NCBI GenBank assembly: GCA_030272585.1
Contig: BSYQ01000007.1
Coordinates: 6,080,001 to 6,144,000, forward strand
DNA: 64,000 nt
Source: Bryopsis sp. KO-2023
Taxonomy: Eukaryota; Chlorophyta; Ulvophyceae; Bryopsidales; Bryopsidaceae
Reading direction: 5' to 3'
Shown piece by piece: positions 10,506 through 21,349 of this stretch; the stretch's first letter is position 1, and each line of letters starts with the position of its first letter. The translations under genes and the position numbers were made by a program. The notes beneath the pieces are model-generated. The model ran no database searches. It was not told where the DNA came from and worked only from the letters and a program-made list of their open reading frames with translations.

Positions 10506-11708
10506 TCATTTCTGGCTCTTGCCACGACTGCGAAGTCGCGTTCTGGGACCTTGGACCGCCTGCGTTTGCTGTGACGATCCGCCAGAGTGCTCTCCACGCT
10601 GCTCCTGGGTCCGCTCCTGCGTTTGCTCCGCCGATACCGCTCCCTGTGAAGTTCCTCTCGCCTGTCGATTTCCAACGGGATCCACCCCAACGGCCTTGAG
10701 GTAAGCCGCGTTCCAATCTCGCAACTGCTTTTTGCTTTTCCCGGTCCAGAGCGGGAGAACGTCTTTTTGACACATGGGGCAACTCGGGAACGGGTTACCC
10801 CATTGCGGCACGAGTTCAACCGCGCCCTGGACCGGGTCTGCCGAATTGGCTAGCAGCTGCGCCGTTGTCGGGGTGAGGCCCTGCTCGTAGAACTTAGCGG
10901 CTCGCACGGCGATGCGATATCCCGCGTTGTGGGTCCGGCACACGAGGTGATTGCGGGGGCATAGGACCTGGTCCGTTTGGCGTGGAACCGTTCGCGTAAC
11001 CCCACACGCAATGCAACTGAAGGGGGCTACGACGCTCGGTGCTGTTGGTGACGTCGGGATACTGGGAGACGGTGCGAGACCAGGTGGAACGATGGCAGGC
11101 TCGGACTCGGTAGTGGGTGGTCGCGAAGGGGGGTTCACGTCCATCTTACTTTCAGTCCCGTAAAGAGAGTCCCATTCCTCTTGATCTGTATCCACCATTT
11201 CTTCGACGGCACCTTCCTCACTTCCGATATCTCCCTCACTCAGATCCACCTCCGTAGCTTCGTCCAGTATGAAGGAGCTTCGACGCAACACCTTGTTACG
11301 ACGTCTGGTGGTTTTCCACTTCGGGGGCTCATCCATTTCTTCGTCAGATGGTTGCTCTGACTGTCCCCCTTCTGCCTCTTTGGCTCGATCCGTTTCCCTT
11401 CCGAGCATCTGATCAATTCCCTCTGCGTCTGCGACGCTCAGTTGTTTCAACGTTCCTTCCAGAACTCCTATTGCCTTCTCTATCCCTGTAATCATTTCCG
11501 CCTCACGGTTCTGTCCCCATTTTCGCGCGTCCCCTTCTGCTTCCTTCCTAGCGTTCGCCAGTGCCTCCTTTGTAGCGGCTAGTTCATTCTCAAGCTGCTG
11601 AATCCTTTCTTTTTGTGCCGCTACCGTGGCCTGTAACCTCTTTGTCTCCTCAGTGAACGCTGCATTTAACGCATCAAGGGCGCTAGAGACAGGAGTTGGT
11701 GCAGCCAT
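10506..11708 (-). CDS. Element A ORF3: coiled-coil, acidic, RING-like protein (unit 2)
   Basis: Second copy of the 400-aa env-position ORF, offset by 8911 bp. The only difference from unit 1 is A to G at 11693, giving Pro instead of Ser at residue 6. The C-x2-C ... C-x3-H-x2-C-x2-H ... C-x2-C pattern is unchanged. Confidence 0.8.
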   Translation of the reverse strand: MAAPTPVSSALDALNAAFTEETKRLQATVAAQKERIQQLENELAATKEALANARKEAEGDARKWGQNREAEMITGIEKAIGVLEGTLKQLSVADAEGIDQMLGRETDRAKEAEGGQSEQPSDEEMDEPPKWKTTRRRNKVLRRSSFILDEATEVDLSEGDIGSEEGAVEEMVDTDQEEWDSLYGTESKMDVNPPSRPPTTESEPAIVPPGLAPSPSIPTSPTAPSVVAPFSCIACGVTRTVPRQTDQVLCPRNHLVCRTHNAGYRIAVRAAKFYEQGLTPTTAQLLANSADPVQGAVELVPQWGNPFPSCPMCQKDVLPLWTGKSKKQLRDWNAAYLKAVGVDPVGNRQARGTSQGAVSAEQTQERTQEQRGEHSGGSSQQTQAVQGPRTRLRSRGKSQK

Positions 11709-12022
11709 TTCGAACGAGAACGAAGGAACAGTAGATGTTTGTCGGGGTTTGCAGTAGCGAGTCGGAGAACAGAAACCAAAGTGCGCTTGACGTATGGTTC
11801 CTTGTCTTCGCGCTTAGTTTTTATCGTCGTTCCCGGCTCCACGGTCCAGTACTCCTGTACAGCCACGCCTTCCTCGGATCGTGTAGTCAGCTGGGAGTTA
11901 CCTCAGGACTGAGATGATGTTTCCCCGTTAAAGCTGTCCCATACCAGCCGGGGTCGGATCATTCTCGGTCCGTCTCCATTTGGATCCAACTCCCCCATCG
12001 CTGGCTCCAATGCGATCCGGTC

Positions 12023-15000
12023 TCAGTTATGACCATGTTTGGCTGAGTTTTTCCTTTCGAACTCAGCTAACAATTCTGCACAGTGTTCCAGATGTGCAAC
12101 CGGTTCCCATGTGGCCTCATGGGTCGGATAACCCTTCCATAGTACCAGGTACCTCTTTCTTTTTCCAGCTCCCTTGGATCGTAGAACCGTCTCCACTTCG
12201 AATTCCTCGGCTCCAGTTAGTTCGTCCACCAGAGCCGGTCCTGGAGGATCGTCCCTCTTAAATTCCTCGGAACGTATATACTCCTTGAGTTTGGAGACGT
12301 GAAAGGTTGGATGTAGTCGCCATGTCTCTGGTAGATCAATGCGGTAGGCCACCGGTGATATCACTTTGGTCACCTTGAATGGCCCGATGAACCGTCTTCG
12401 GACCTTAGCTGGTACATGCTTGGTCACGGCCAAAGGAAGATGTGCACTTCGTAGGCACACTTCTTGGCCCACTTGGAACTCCACGTGCCTCCTCTTCTTG
12501 TTGGCTACTTGGCACATTTGCTCCTGGGCGGCGTGGTAGTTCTTCTTCGCGTCCATCAAATCGTCCCGCATTCGGTCCACCATGGCTTCTGCGGCCTCAA
12601 CATTACTCTTGGGCCGGTCCAACTCCAATCCCTTCGGGTGCTGGCCGTACATAAGGTAAAACGGCGTGTACTTGGTACTGGCGTTGATCGAGTTATTCGC
12701 TGCAAATTCTGCCGTGCTCAGGTAGTCGCTCCACTTCTCCGGCCTGGCCTCAATATAGGGCCGAAGGAAGTTCTCCAGGGTCCGGATCGTTACTTCACTC
12801 TGGCCATCCGACTGTGGATGGTGAGCAGTTGACATCCGCAGATCCGTTCCTACGAGCCTGAACAGTTCCTTGTAGAACTGGCTCGTGAACCGTGGATCGC
12901 GATCCGAAACGATCACTTCAGGTATCCCTGAGGTAGGGAACACCTGGGATAGAAACAACTCGGCATACTCCTTTGCCGATACCTCCTTGGTACATGGCAC
13001 GAACTTGCACATTTTTGTGAGCCGGTCCACAAAGACAGCTACAGCGGTATACCCATTCGATTTCGGCAAATCGGTCACAAGGTCCGTTGTCAGCTGTTCC
13101 CACTTATATGTCGGAACGGGAAGCGGATTCAGCAATCCTTTGGGCTTCGCGTTCTCGGTCTTCATCACTTGGCATGTGGGGCACGAGCGGACATAGTCGG
13201 TCACGGTTCGTCTCCAACCGCGCCACCAATATCTTCGGCTCACGAGCTCGGCCGTTCTGGCCACTCCTGGATGTCCCGCCATCGGAACATCGTGGTGATC
13301 GTGCAACACCACTTGTCGTTTTGTGGTAGGGACCACTAGCTTTGGGTCCACTCCTGGTTCGGTTTGATATAAAAGCATTCCCGGTTCGGTCCGAGAATAC
13401 CCGGGTACATGTCGTCCTTGGTCCAGTTGGTCCAGAATACGCTTCAAAGTAGGGTCATCAGTGGTCGCTTGCGTCCATTCCTGCGCCTCCCCGGGCGAAA
13501 TTTTGGCCTCCAAAATTGCATTCAACTTGAGCTGAGGCTTGCGTGACAATGCATCAGCCACCACATTGGATCGGCCCGGGAGGTAGACGATCTTCGGCAT
13601 AATAGACTGAAAATACCCCGCCTTCAACCAGCGGGTTTGGGTCCGAGACAGGACCCGTTGCTGGAGGAAGTGTGTAGCGGGCTGGTGGTCCGTGTAGACA
13701 GTGGTCCCTTTCGGCGCGCCTTCGAGATAATGGCGCCATTGAGCCAAGGCATAGGAAATGCCCAAAAGCTCCCTTTCATAGGCCGAGTACTTCTGTTCGG
13801 CCGAGTTGAGGGACCTACTGAGGAACGCCACCGGTTGAAGTCCATCGTCAGCCTCCTGCATCAATGTGGCTCCCAGCGCAAAATCCGAAGCATCCGTGAC
13901 AACTACATATGGCTTGTCCGGATCCGGTATCAGCAGGACCGGAGCCGTCGTCAGACTTTCCTTCAGGGCTTCAAAAGCTGCCTGCTGCTCGGCTCCCCAT
14001 TCCCATGGCTGGTCCTTCTTCACAAGCTTCTGGATCGGCGCCGCTACCTTCGAAAACTGTCGAATGAAGCGTCGGTAATACGAAACCATCCCCAGAAAAC
14101 TTCGGACCTCAGGAACAGAGGTCAGCGGCTCCCAATCCCGGATCGCCTGGACCTTGGACCGATGCGGCGAGATTCCATTCGCCGAGATCCAATGGCCCAC
14201 AAAATCCAACTCCTTCACGGCGATAGAACACTTCGATGCCTTCGCGTACAGGTTGTGCTCCGCTAGCTTGTCCAATACCAAGCGTAGGTGCTCCGCATGC
14301 TCCTCCTCGTTCTTGCTGTAGACTATGATGTCATCGAGGAACACGACCATGAACCGGTCATGGAAATCCCGGAACAGGTCGTTTATCATAGCCATAAACT
14401 GCGGAGGGGCGTTTGTGAGCCCAAATGGCACCACCTTGTACTCGTAGTGTCCGTACCGGGTCCGGAACGCTGTCTTCTCCTGGTCCTCAGGCCGGATCGG
14501 CATCTGCCAGTAGCCGGATCGCAGGTCCAACCGGCTAAACACCTTAGCTCCCTGTAGTCGGTCCAATAGCTCCTCGGGTAGCGGTAGTGGATAGCGGTTC
14601 TTGATGGTCCTCTGGTTGAGCCAGCGGTAGTCGATGCAAAAGCGAAGGCCACCGTCCTTCTTGTTAGCGAAGAGGACCGGTGCGCCCCATGGACTCTTGG
14701 AGGGCCGGATCAACTCCCGGTCCAACATATAGTCCAGCTGTTTACGGACCTCCTGAAGCTCCGCCGGAGATAGTTTATACATGGGACGAAAGATTGGCTT
14801 CGTCCCCTCCTCAACCTTGATCTCGAACTCGTGCCCGTTTCGGACCGGTGGTGGTCCCTTGGGCAGATCCGAGGCAAATACTCTCCGATAGCTCTCCAGT
14901 AGGTTCGTAATCTTTCGAGAGGTGTCCTCCCGAATCAGTCGCTCCACATCGTCCTTCTGATGTCCGTCTTCTGGCTCCACTTCCGTAACTACCACCATCA

Positions 15001-15958
15001 AAGCTCCACAATCGTTGGACCGTATCCCTCGCCAAACGTTGGTGGCGGATGTCGGTTCCAATCCCCCAATACTCATGACTTCAGTTGGCCTTGGCTGAGT
15101 TGAAATAGCTAATGGTAATGATAGTTGGCTCCGGCCCCGACGAACCTTAATGGTCCGAGTGCGAAAACACAAATCGGGGTTTTCGGCAACCAACCATGGA
15201 ATTCCCAATATCATTTCATATGCCATTCCAGGGAACAAGTGGAAATCGGACACAAAATTAACTGATCCGGACCGGAACTGTAACCGGTCCGCTCGTCCTG
15301 TAACCTGTTTCCTGGAACCATCTGCCATAACCAAAGTCCGTTGTTCGGGGAAAACCTTTACACCCACTTTCTCCACTACTTCCTTCGAAAGGTAATTTTC
15401 CCAACTGCCCGAATCGACATAAGCCACTACTGGCACGTCATTAATAAAAACCCTTATTTCAAACCCCGTAAAACGACTATTCTTGCCGGCCCCGCCGGTC
15501 TTAGCTAAAAAAGAAAAATTGTCGGCCGTCGCAGAACCGGTCCGACTAAGTGCCTGCCCTAGCACTTCCCCATCCACCTCGGTAGCTCCTTGACCTTTCC
15601 CTGGTTCAAGTGATGCATCACGCTCCGAGTGGTCCGATGGCCCCACGGGCTGTTCTTGCCCTTGACCGTCGGTGGCTCCTCTCAAGGGTCCCGTCCCTGG
15701 TGACCCGGTCCGCACATCTGCTGTATCTTGGGGACTGTCTTGCGGACTGGAGCTGTGTTTCGGTTCTTCCGGCTGGTCTTTCCAGCGTACTCTTTTTTCC
15801 CTTTGCCCTTGATCTCCCGGATCGCTGGCCTCATCACCACCCGTTTCCTGGTCCAAGGCTGGTGGTCCTGCGCCTCGGACCTTCAATTTACTGATCTTTT
15901 GGCGTCGGACAGTTTTGGACAATATCGCACTCCATGGTTGCCTCCACAAAGATAACAC
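12023..15958 (-). CDS. pol: Element A pol (unit 2)
   Basis: Second copy of the 1311-codon pol frame; I see no amino-acid difference from unit 1. Protease DSGS, RT FLDD, RNase H, the D, D, E residues of integrase and the C-terminal chromodomain are all present, so both units look coding-competent. It overlaps the end of gag by 76 nt in the -1 frame. Confidence 0.95.
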   Translation of the reverse strand: MLSLWRQPWSAILSKTVRRQKISKLKVRGAGPPALDQETGGDEASDPGDQGQREKRVRWKDQPEEPKHSSSPQDSPQDTADVRTGSPGTGPLRGATDGQGQEQPVGPSDHSERDASLEPGKGQGATEVDGEVLGQALSRTGSATADNFSFLAKTGGAGKNSRFTGFEIRVFINDVPVVAYVDSGSWENYLSKEVVEKVGVKVFPEQRTLVMADGSRKQVTGRADRLQFRSGSVNFVSDFHLFPGMAYEMILGIPWLVAENPDLCFRTRTIKVRRGRSQLSLPLAISTQPRPTEVMSIGGLEPTSATNVWRGIRSNDCGALMVVVTEVEPEDGHQKDDVERLIREDTSRKITNLLESYRRVFASDLPKGPPPVRNGHEFEIKVEEGTKPIFRPMYKLSPAELQEVRKQLDYMLDRELIRPSKSPWGAPVLFANKKDGGLRFCIDYRWLNQRTIKNRYPLPLPEELLDRLQGAKVFSRLDLRSGYWQMPIRPEDQEKTAFRTRYGHYEYKVVPFGLTNAPPQFMAMINDLFRDFHDRFMVVFLDDIIVYSKNEEEHAEHLRLVLDKLAEHNLYAKASKCSIAVKELDFVGHWISANGISPHRSKVQAIRDWEPLTSVPEVRSFLGMVSYYRRFIRQFSKVAAPIQKLVKKDQPWEWGAEQQAAFEALKESLTTAPVLLIPDPDKPYVVVTDASDFALGATLMQEADDGLQPVAFLSRSLNSAEQKYSAYERELLGISYALAQWRHYLEGAPKGTTVYTDHQPATHFLQQRVLSRTQTRWLKAGYFQSIMPKIVYLPGRSNVVADALSRKPQLKLNAILEAKISPGEAQEWTQATTDDPTLKRILDQLDQGRHVPGYSRTEPGMLLYQTEPGVDPKLVVPTTKRQVVLHDHHDVPMAGHPGVARTAELVSRRYWWRGWRRTVTDYVRSCPTCQVMKTENAKPKGLLNPLPVPTYKWEQLTTDLVTDLPKSNGYTAVAVFVDRLTKMCKFVPCTKEVSAKEYAELFLSQVFPTSGIPEVIVSDRDPRFTSQFYKELFRLVGTDLRMSTAHHPQSDGQSEVTIRTLENFLRPYIEARPEKWSDYLSTAEFAANNSINASTKYTPFYLMYGQHPKGLELDRPKSNVEAAEAMVDRMRDDLMDAKKNYHAAQEQMCQVANKKRRHVEFQVGQEVCLRSAHLPLAVTKHVPAKVRRRFIGPFKVTKVISPVAYRIDLPETWRLHPTFHVSKLKEYIRSEEFKRDDPPGPALVDELTGAEEFEVETVLRSKGAGKRKRYLVLWKGYPTHEATWEPVAHLEHCAELLAEFERKNSAKHGHN

Positions 15959-17991
15959 GACATTTGTCCCCTGCCGCCGCCTCCTGGATTCCCTCTTCCG
16001 CCTTGTCGGCCTCCAGTGCCACGGCCTCTGCCTCGGTCTCCAATGGCTCCAAGTCGGTCCTCACGCGGTCCATCGCCAATGCTGTTGACTCGGCTTCGTC
16101 GGTTCCATCTTGGTCTGCCTCCTTGGCCCCTGGCACCGGAATGTGGATGTAGGGTCCGGACACCGTCGAGTCGTTCAGCCATTTCAATCGCTTCCTGCAC
16201 ATCCCCTCGCACGAATCCAGCGATAGTGGTGCGAAGAGGGTCTCGTAACCCAGCGACGAACGTCGAAAACATTTCCGCCTCCGTCATGTCCGGGATGCGA
16301 AAACAAATGTGCTGGAACCGGCGCACGTAGTCACGCACGGTCCCTCCCTGCTTGAGGCCACGTAACTCGGTCCGGGCCCGTTCCGTCGAAGTCGTAGGCT
16401 CAAATTGGCGTCGTGCCTCCGTTGCCCACTCTTGCCAATCAGCGAAGGGTTGGCGTCTCCCTTCAGCCATGCGAAGCTCCTGCAAGTTCATCCAACGCGA
16501 GGCCGCTCCTCCAACGTGGGCCGACAGCACTCGGATCCACTGGACCTCAGGGACATCTTGGGCCCGCAACCACCTGCCCATCTGCATAACCCACTCGGTG
16601 ACGGACACATCGTGGTCACCGGTGTAGGGTTTGGGCATCTGCAACTTCAAGTGGCGCAGAGGGTTGCGTCCATCCGGTGGGTTTGGTGCGCCTGGTCCTG
16701 GTGGTCCTCCCGGACCTCCTGGTCCGCCTGGTCCACCTGGTCCTGGTCCACCTGGTCCACCCGGTCCTCCTGGCCCTCCTGGTCCTCCTGGTCCATTGGG
16801 TCCTCCTGGTCCTCCTGGCCCTCCTGGTCGCCTCGATCCGTCTGGTCCATCATCATCGTCATCGCCTCCACCGCCTCCACCGCCGCCTGCTGGGTGCGTT
16901 CCTTGTCGCCGGTTCATCTGTCCAGTTGGGTCTTGTTGGCCCACTGATGCGTATGATCCCATCCCAGCGAATGGGTCCGATCCGGAGTTGAACCCTCCCC
17001 GACCACTCGTCTGCTGCATGGCTCCTGGTGGCACTTGTGCTGCGGGCCATGGTCTGCCTTGGTCGGTAGCTTGGTCTCGAATAACGGGACCTGGTCTGCG
17101 GTTCAACCTGGATCCTGGGTCGGCGGTTCCTCTGGGGGGTAGAAGCACAGGTAGAGGTGCGGCGTTGACGTCCATAGGTGATACCAGCGGTGCTTGAGTT
17201 TGCCCTGACGAAGTGGCTACTGTTGGTGGCGCGGCCGGTCCACCGGTCAGCCCTGTCGTGACCACGGGTACCAAAGGTGGAGCCGTTGGTGCCTGGACCG
17301 TCTGCGTTCCAACGTACACGGGAACGTGTTGCGGTCCTGTGGGCACCTGCTTGGACCATAGCTTGACGAGTTCTTCCACGTTGGGTTTGGCTTCTGTCTC
17401 GCGCCAAAGTCGGTCCTTGTCCTTCTCCAACTCCTTGGTAACCACGTCGAGTGTAGCTACAGCGACCTTGTTGTCGTTGAGCTGATGTGTGAGATACTCG
17501 GTCCTGGCCCCAAGGTTCTTGACATCGTCCTCTGCCTTGGCGGCCAAACGGTCCTGGCTCAGTTGGAGACGGCGCTCCAGTTCCGCGGTGAGCTGTCCAT
17601 ACTCTTGGCGTTGTGCCTCCAATCTCTCGGCGAGACCCGCGACCTGTTGATCTACGAGGGCCGCCTGCCGTTCTTCGGCTTGCTGTTCCAACAAAGCGGC
17701 TGCGTGCTCCTGTTGCTGCTGTAGCTGGCCCCGGACCTCTTCGAGGGCCGCCTGTAGGTTGGCCACGGTCCGGTCCGCCCATTGACCCGCGTCCACCTCC
17801 AGCTGGTTCATACGTACGTCGGCTTGGTTGTTCTCGACGTGAACCTGCTGTACGTGCTGGTAGTTCTGCTGCACGAACATTGGTCCTTGGGCCGGTGGTG
17901 GAGGGTCGTCTTCGGTCCCCAAACTCATCTCGTCTCCCTCGTCCACATGGTCGGGATAGGCTGGGGCTTCCTCGTACGGGATAAGGTCCAT
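15883..17991 (-). CDS. gag: Element A Gag (unit 2)
   Basis: Second copy of the 702-aa Gag. It differs from unit 1 at one residue in the coiled coil (Asn here, Asp there; base 17472 against 8561). The collagen-like Gly-Pro tract, capsid region and CCHC zinc knuckle are the same. Confidence 0.92.
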   Translation of the reverse strand: MDLIPYEEAPAYPDHVDEGDEMSLGTEDDPPPPAQGPMFVQQNYQHVQQVHVENNQADVRMNQLEVDAGQWADRTVANLQAALEEVRGQLQQQQEHAAALLEQQAEERQAALVDQQVAGLAERLEAQRQEYGQLTAELERRLQLSQDRLAAKAEDDVKNLGARTEYLTHQLNDNKVAVATLDVVTKELEKDKDRLWRETEAKPNVEELVKLWSKQVPTGPQHVPVYVGTQTVQAPTAPPLVPVVTTGLTGGPAAPPTVATSSGQTQAPLVSPMDVNAAPLPVLLPPRGTADPGSRLNRRPGPVIRDQATDQGRPWPAAQVPPGAMQQTSGRGGFNSGSDPFAGMGSYASVGQQDPTGQMNRRQGTHPAGGGGGGGGDDDDDGPDGSRRPGGPGGPGGPNGPGGPGGPGGPGGPGGPGPGGPGGPGGPGGPPGPGAPNPPDGRNPLRHLKLQMPKPYTGDHDVSVTEWVMQMGRWLRAQDVPEVQWIRVLSAHVGGAASRWMNLQELRMAEGRRQPFADWQEWATEARRQFEPTTSTERARTELRGLKQGGTVRDYVRRFQHICFRIPDMTEAEMFSTFVAGLRDPLRTTIAGFVRGDVQEAIEMAERLDGVRTLHPHSGARGQGGRPRWNRRSRVNSIGDGPREDRLGAIGDRGRGRGTGGRQGGRGNPGGGGRGQMSCYLCGGNHGVRYCPKLSDAKRSVN

Positions 17992-18350
17992 GCCTGGCGC
18001 CTAGCGGTCTCTCTGGCTGCGGCTCTGGCTCGTTGACCCTCGAGTACCTCCAGATACAAGGCCTGGAAATCGGGGTCGTTCCTCTGCTCCTCCGTGAACA
18101 CGGAGTCACAGGATCCCACGCTCTCCAAATCTTCGTCTCGCGGTCCACGCGGTACAGGTATGTCGGCCAAGCTGGGTCCGGAAACAAAAGTCAGAGGTGT
18201 GCCACGATAACTTGTTGGGTAGTCCACCTGAAACGCGTTCCAATGCGCGACGGTAGCTGGAGCGGGAACGGTAGGTGCTGCGGACACTGGCACTTGGAAC
18301 TCCGAGCCAGTGGATGCGTCGGTCAGGTTCGAAGGTGTCGAAGGGTACAT
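17925..18350 (-). CDS. Element A leader ORF overlapping gag (unit 2)
   Basis: Second copy of the 141-aa ORF, with Glu instead of Asp at residue 17 (base 18300 against 9389). The conservative change and intact frame are compatible with coding, though with so few differences this is weak evidence. Confidence 0.55.
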   Translation of the reverse strand: MYPSTPSNLTDASTGSEFQVPVSAAPTVPAPATVAHWNAFQVDYPTSYRGTPLTFVSGPSLADIPVPRGPRDEDLESVGSCDSVFTEEQRNDPDFQALYLEVLEGQRARAAARETARRQAWTLSRTRKPQPIPTMWTRETR

Positions 18351-18391
18351 ATAGATCTCCTTGGTGATGCGGTTCGCGAGTCCGGGAACTC

Positions 18392-18403
18392 GCTCCGAAA
18401 CCA
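18392..18403 (-). other. Putative primer-binding site of unit 2
   Basis: Same TGGTTTCGGAGC sequence, two nucleotides inside the 5' LTR at 18406-18815. Confidence 0.6.
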
Positions 18404-18405
18404 GT

Positions 18406-18815
18406 TGATAAAAACACGGGAAAGTATCGAGTAGTGGTAGACGTTACGTCTAGAACCACGGAAACACGGATAAGAGTCTTTGCTTACAAGCTTACTCTAG
18501 AACATTGTTACCTCGGTCCGGGTCCAATAAATATGGAGCCGGACCGACAACCTGGCAAAAGGAACGGTTGAGAGCTGTCGGACCCAGCGTCCACTGGACC
18601 GACAGATCCAGACCAAATCCTTCTCAGGACCGTTGGTTGGATTGTGTGGACACGGTAACTGCCACCGTGTCCACCTCTCACTTGGGTCAGTCGGACTGTA
18701 CTGCTGGACCGGCTCTGGTACCGAACCAGGCACTGATTACCGGACCAGGCGGATCCAGTCCGACTGGATCGACTTAGGTGAATGAGTACTCGTTCCAGAG
18801 TCCACATTCGTATCA
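18406..18815 (-). repeat. Element A LTR, copy 3 (5' LTR of unit 2)
   Basis: 410 bp with TG...CA ends. Similarity with the other LTRs stops at 18815, where the right-hand target duplication acgtc (18816-18820) begins. It should carry the promoter for unit 2 transcription, leftwards. Confidence 0.93.
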
Positions 18816-19005
18816 ACGTCGTTTTAAGTTCGCCTGTGGCTTTCGACGCCAGTCGTGGCAAAAGTCGACAGAGTGTGTGACAGAATAGGTCGTTTCCAGT
18901 TCGACTGTGGTTTGTGCGCGACGTCAGTCGTGGCAAACGTCGAACAGTGTGACACTGAACGCACTTACAGTGTAATTCGAATTTTTCTGGTAGGAGTCTT
19001 TGGCC
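18816..19005 (+). other. Element B leader, downstream fragment with a tandem repeat
   Basis: This continues the leader of element B after the element A insertion. It holds two diverged tandem copies of a roughly 70-bp unit (about 18829-18899 and 18900-18966), each with a CAGTCGTGGCAAA core followed by GTCGA and GTGTGACA. It ends at the gag ATG (19006). Confidence 0.55.
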
Positions 19006-21264
19006 ATGGATGGTAATGACAAGAGTAGTCATACCAGTGAAAAGGAGGCAGAGGTGGAACCCCCTCCTAAGACCAAGGATTTAGAAGAAAGGCTTACAGA
19101 AATGGAAGGGCTGTTGGCAGATTTGGTAATGAAATTACCTGACCCTGAAAGTTCCAAAGATAAGGATAAAATGGACGAGGATGAGTCGATAGACATTGGG
19201 AAATCTGGAAATGATGGTGGGCCGCGTGGTATGACATCTCAAGTAGCTAAGCCAGAAAAATATGATGGAAAGATACCTTGGAAAGAATTCCAGAGTAGTC
19301 TTACTGTCTACTTTGTGGCAGCTGGTATCAACCAAGAACGATGGGGAAAGGTTGCTCCCACGTTTTTCGGTAGAGCTGCACAAAAACATTTGGCGGCTAG
19401 AGTGTCATCAGAGTCCTTGGAAAAAGGTGAAGTTTCTTGGAAACAAATCTGTGAGACGATGAGTGACGGTAGTTTCGGGGAAATGGCATCGGATTATGCC
19501 ATTACAAAGAAACTCATTTCATGTCGTGATCACCTTGAGCGCAAAGTGAATACGAATGAATTCGTCAGATTCGTAGATGATTTGTTTAAACTTCGTCGTA
19601 TTCCGATGGATGAAGCGAGTAAATGCTTCTTCTTACTCCATAATTTGCATCCGGCATTGAAGTCGTCGGTCGAGACAGATGTTCATGGGAAACCTTGGAC
19701 GATCTACAACGATCTTCGAAATCATGTCCTTGCAAAAGGAGTAACCCATGATGAGCGGATCCCTGTGATTAAGAATAAATCCGGGAATGTTCATGGTCGT
19801 GGGGAAGACTTGTATGGATACAAGACTTCAAAGAAAGCAAAGACTAGACCATCATTTACCAGTGGGCAAGCGAACCCGAACGCTAGTAAGAAAGCGAAGG
19901 GTACGAGTCGTGGTCCAAGGCTTTCCCCGGAGGAGCGTGCTAGAAGGATAGCACAAAAGCTTTGCTTCACTTGTGGTGCTCCATGGGATGTGTCACACAA
20001 GTGTGGTGGGAAAGGCAAGGTGAGCGATTTGGCGATCAATGTCTTATCTCCTATCGAGAGTCATGTGCATATTGATGAGGTAGTGGAACCCTCAAATGCA
20101 ATGATCGATGAGGAAATGAAAATTCATGCTTCTACTGACGAAAAGAAATTTTCGTGCAGAAATGAAAAGAAGGTGAATGCTCAGATGGATCATGGTGTTC
20201 ATCGCAAGATGATCAAGCGAGAACTTGAAAGACTCGAAGAGAGAATGGGACGGAAGTTTACGTTCGATTCTTCTGGAGGTTGTTTTCCGGTTGATGCTTG
20301 TAAAAGATCTTGTGAAGATTTTCTTACGTGTGATGTGTCGGGCGAGCATGTGTGGCTCAACCCAGGAAAGGCACAAATGGATGTTTTCCTGAAGCACTAT
20401 TTCGAGTGTAAGAAAAGAGCACCAATGACAACAAGTGCTTGTGTCTTGGTACCTCATAAGATGCGCAAAGCTTTTCGTGTGTTTGATAGCATGCGCTTGA
20501 TAGCACAATATCGGAAAGGGGCATTCTTATTTGAGAGAGCTCGTAAGATACCATTTTCCCAACCATTTGATGTGTATTATGATGCTCCTGTGCCGCGAAT
20601 TGTGGCACCCACAATTGACAAGGAGATCATGACTATGTCTATGGTTTTCGAGGGACGTATCTTTGATACTCCAGCTCATATATTGTTGGATTCGGGTGCG
20701 GCAGGTTCGGCCTATATTTCCCAACAATTTTGTGAGGCTTGTGGTATCTCATACCAAGCTCAAAGTGATACAACTGTTCAAATGGCTGATGGTACACCAT
20801 TGACTTGTTCTGGTAAAACCACAGTTCCTCTTCGGATACAAGGTCTTCGTGAAAAGTTAGAGTGCTTGGTGATCAGTGCTCCTCACTTTGACCTTTATCT
20901 TGGAGATGTTTGGTTGAAGGACCATTGTGCTCATATGGATTTCCTTCATAACAGTTGTTCGTTGTTGTCAACTCGTGGACGTCGAGTTACGATCCATCAT
21001 ACTATTTCGGCTCGAAATCGTAGTGATCGTTGTGTTCATACGGTTACTCCATTTCTTTCCATTAAACAAGTGAAACGATGTCTTCGTGATGATCGGATCA
21101 CTCCATTCCTTGTCTTGGTGCGTGAGGTCACGCCACCTCTTGAGGGGGAGGAACATGGGTCTCCTAATGCGTTGTTTCGTGAACGTGGATCACTAGAGGA
21201 TGTGGTAAAATCCGCACACGGTGATCATGTTGAGAAAGAAACGTTGGAGAAGTGGGTCTCCTAA
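19006..21264 (+). CDS. gag: Element B Gag-protease
   Basis: A frame of about 752 aa from the ATG at 19006. An acidic N-terminal coiled coil is followed by a Ty3-type capsid region (EKYDGKIPWKEFQSSL onward). One zinc knuckle CFTCGAPWDVSHKC (about residue 320) follows, then a His/Lys-rich linker of unknown role. An aspartic protease domain has LLDSGAAGSAYIS (about residue 562). The frame ends early: a 97-bp tandem duplication (21156-21349) shifts it, leaving a stop at 21262-21264. Without the duplication, the frame would run straight into pol, as in single-ORF chromoviruses. Confidence 0.9.
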   Translation: MDGNDKSSHTSEKEAEVEPPPKTKDLEERLTEMEGLLADLVMKLPDPESSKDKDKMDEDESIDIGKSGNDGGPRGMTSQVAKPEKYDGKIPWKEFQSSLTVYFVAAGINQERWGKVAPTFFGRAAQKHLAARVSSESLEKGEVSWKQICETMSDGSFGEMASDYAITKKLISCRDHLERKVNTNEFVRFVDDLFKLRRIPMDEASKCFFLLHNLHPALKSSVETDVHGKPWTIYNDLRNHVLAKGVTHDERIPVIKNKSGNVHGRGEDLYGYKTSKKAKTRPSFTSGQANPNASKKAKGTSRGPRLSPEERARRIAQKLCFTCGAPWDVSHKCGGKGKVSDLAINVLSPIESHVHIDEVVEPSNAMIDEEMKIHASTDEKKFSCRNEKKVNAQMDHGVHRKMIKRELERLEERMGRKFTFDSSGGCFPVDACKRSCEDFLTCDVSGEHVWLNPGKAQMDVFLKHYFECKKRAPMTTSACVLVPHKMRKAFRVFDSMRLIAQYRKGAFLFERARKIPFSQPFDVYYDAPVPRIVAPTIDKEIMTMSMVFEGRIFDTPAHILLDSGAAGSAYISQQFCEACGISYQAQSDTTVQMADGTPLTCSGKTTVPLRIQGLREKLECLVISAPHFDLYLGDVWLKDHCAHMDFLHNSCSLLSTRGRRVTIHHTISARNRSDRCVHTVTPFLSIKQVKRCLRDDRITPFLVLVREVTPPLEGEEHGSPNALFRERGSLEDVVKSAHGDHVEKETLEKWVS

Positions 21265-21349
21265 TGCGTTGTTTCGTGAACGTGGATCACTAGAGGATGT
21301 GGTAAAATCCGCACACGGTGATCATGTTGAGAAAGAAACGTTGGAGAAC
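21156..21349 (+). repeat. 97-bp tandem duplication breaking the gag-pol frame of element B
   Basis: The sequence starting tgggtctcctaatgcgttg occurs at 21156 and again at 21253, and the two copies are almost identical to their ends (aaacgttggagaa). Ninety-seven is not a multiple of three, so the second copy is in a different frame. This separates the Gag-protease ORF (stop at 21264) from the pol ORF (open from 21221). Confidence 0.95.

Larger units (their letters stand above)
584..18815 (-). mobile_element. Tandem Ty3/gypsy chromovirus array (element A): LTR-internal-LTR-internal-LTR
   Basis: Two nearly identical retrotransposon units lie head-to-tail with a period of exactly 8911 bp and share the middle LTR. 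All ORFs run on the minus strand. The three 410-bp LTRs sit at 584-993, 9495-9904 and 18406-18815. The whole block, not each unit, is flanked by a 5-bp direct repeat acgtc (579-583 and 18816-18820), the target-site length usual for Ty3/gypsy. The unit order is primer site, 141-aa ORF, gag, pol with C-terminal chromodomain, RING-like ORF, polypurine tract. I found only three substitutions between units (2782/11693, 8561/17472, 9389/18300), so duplication was very recent. Unequal LTR recombination or tandem integration would both explain it; an assembly duplication is the main alternative. Confidence 0.93.
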
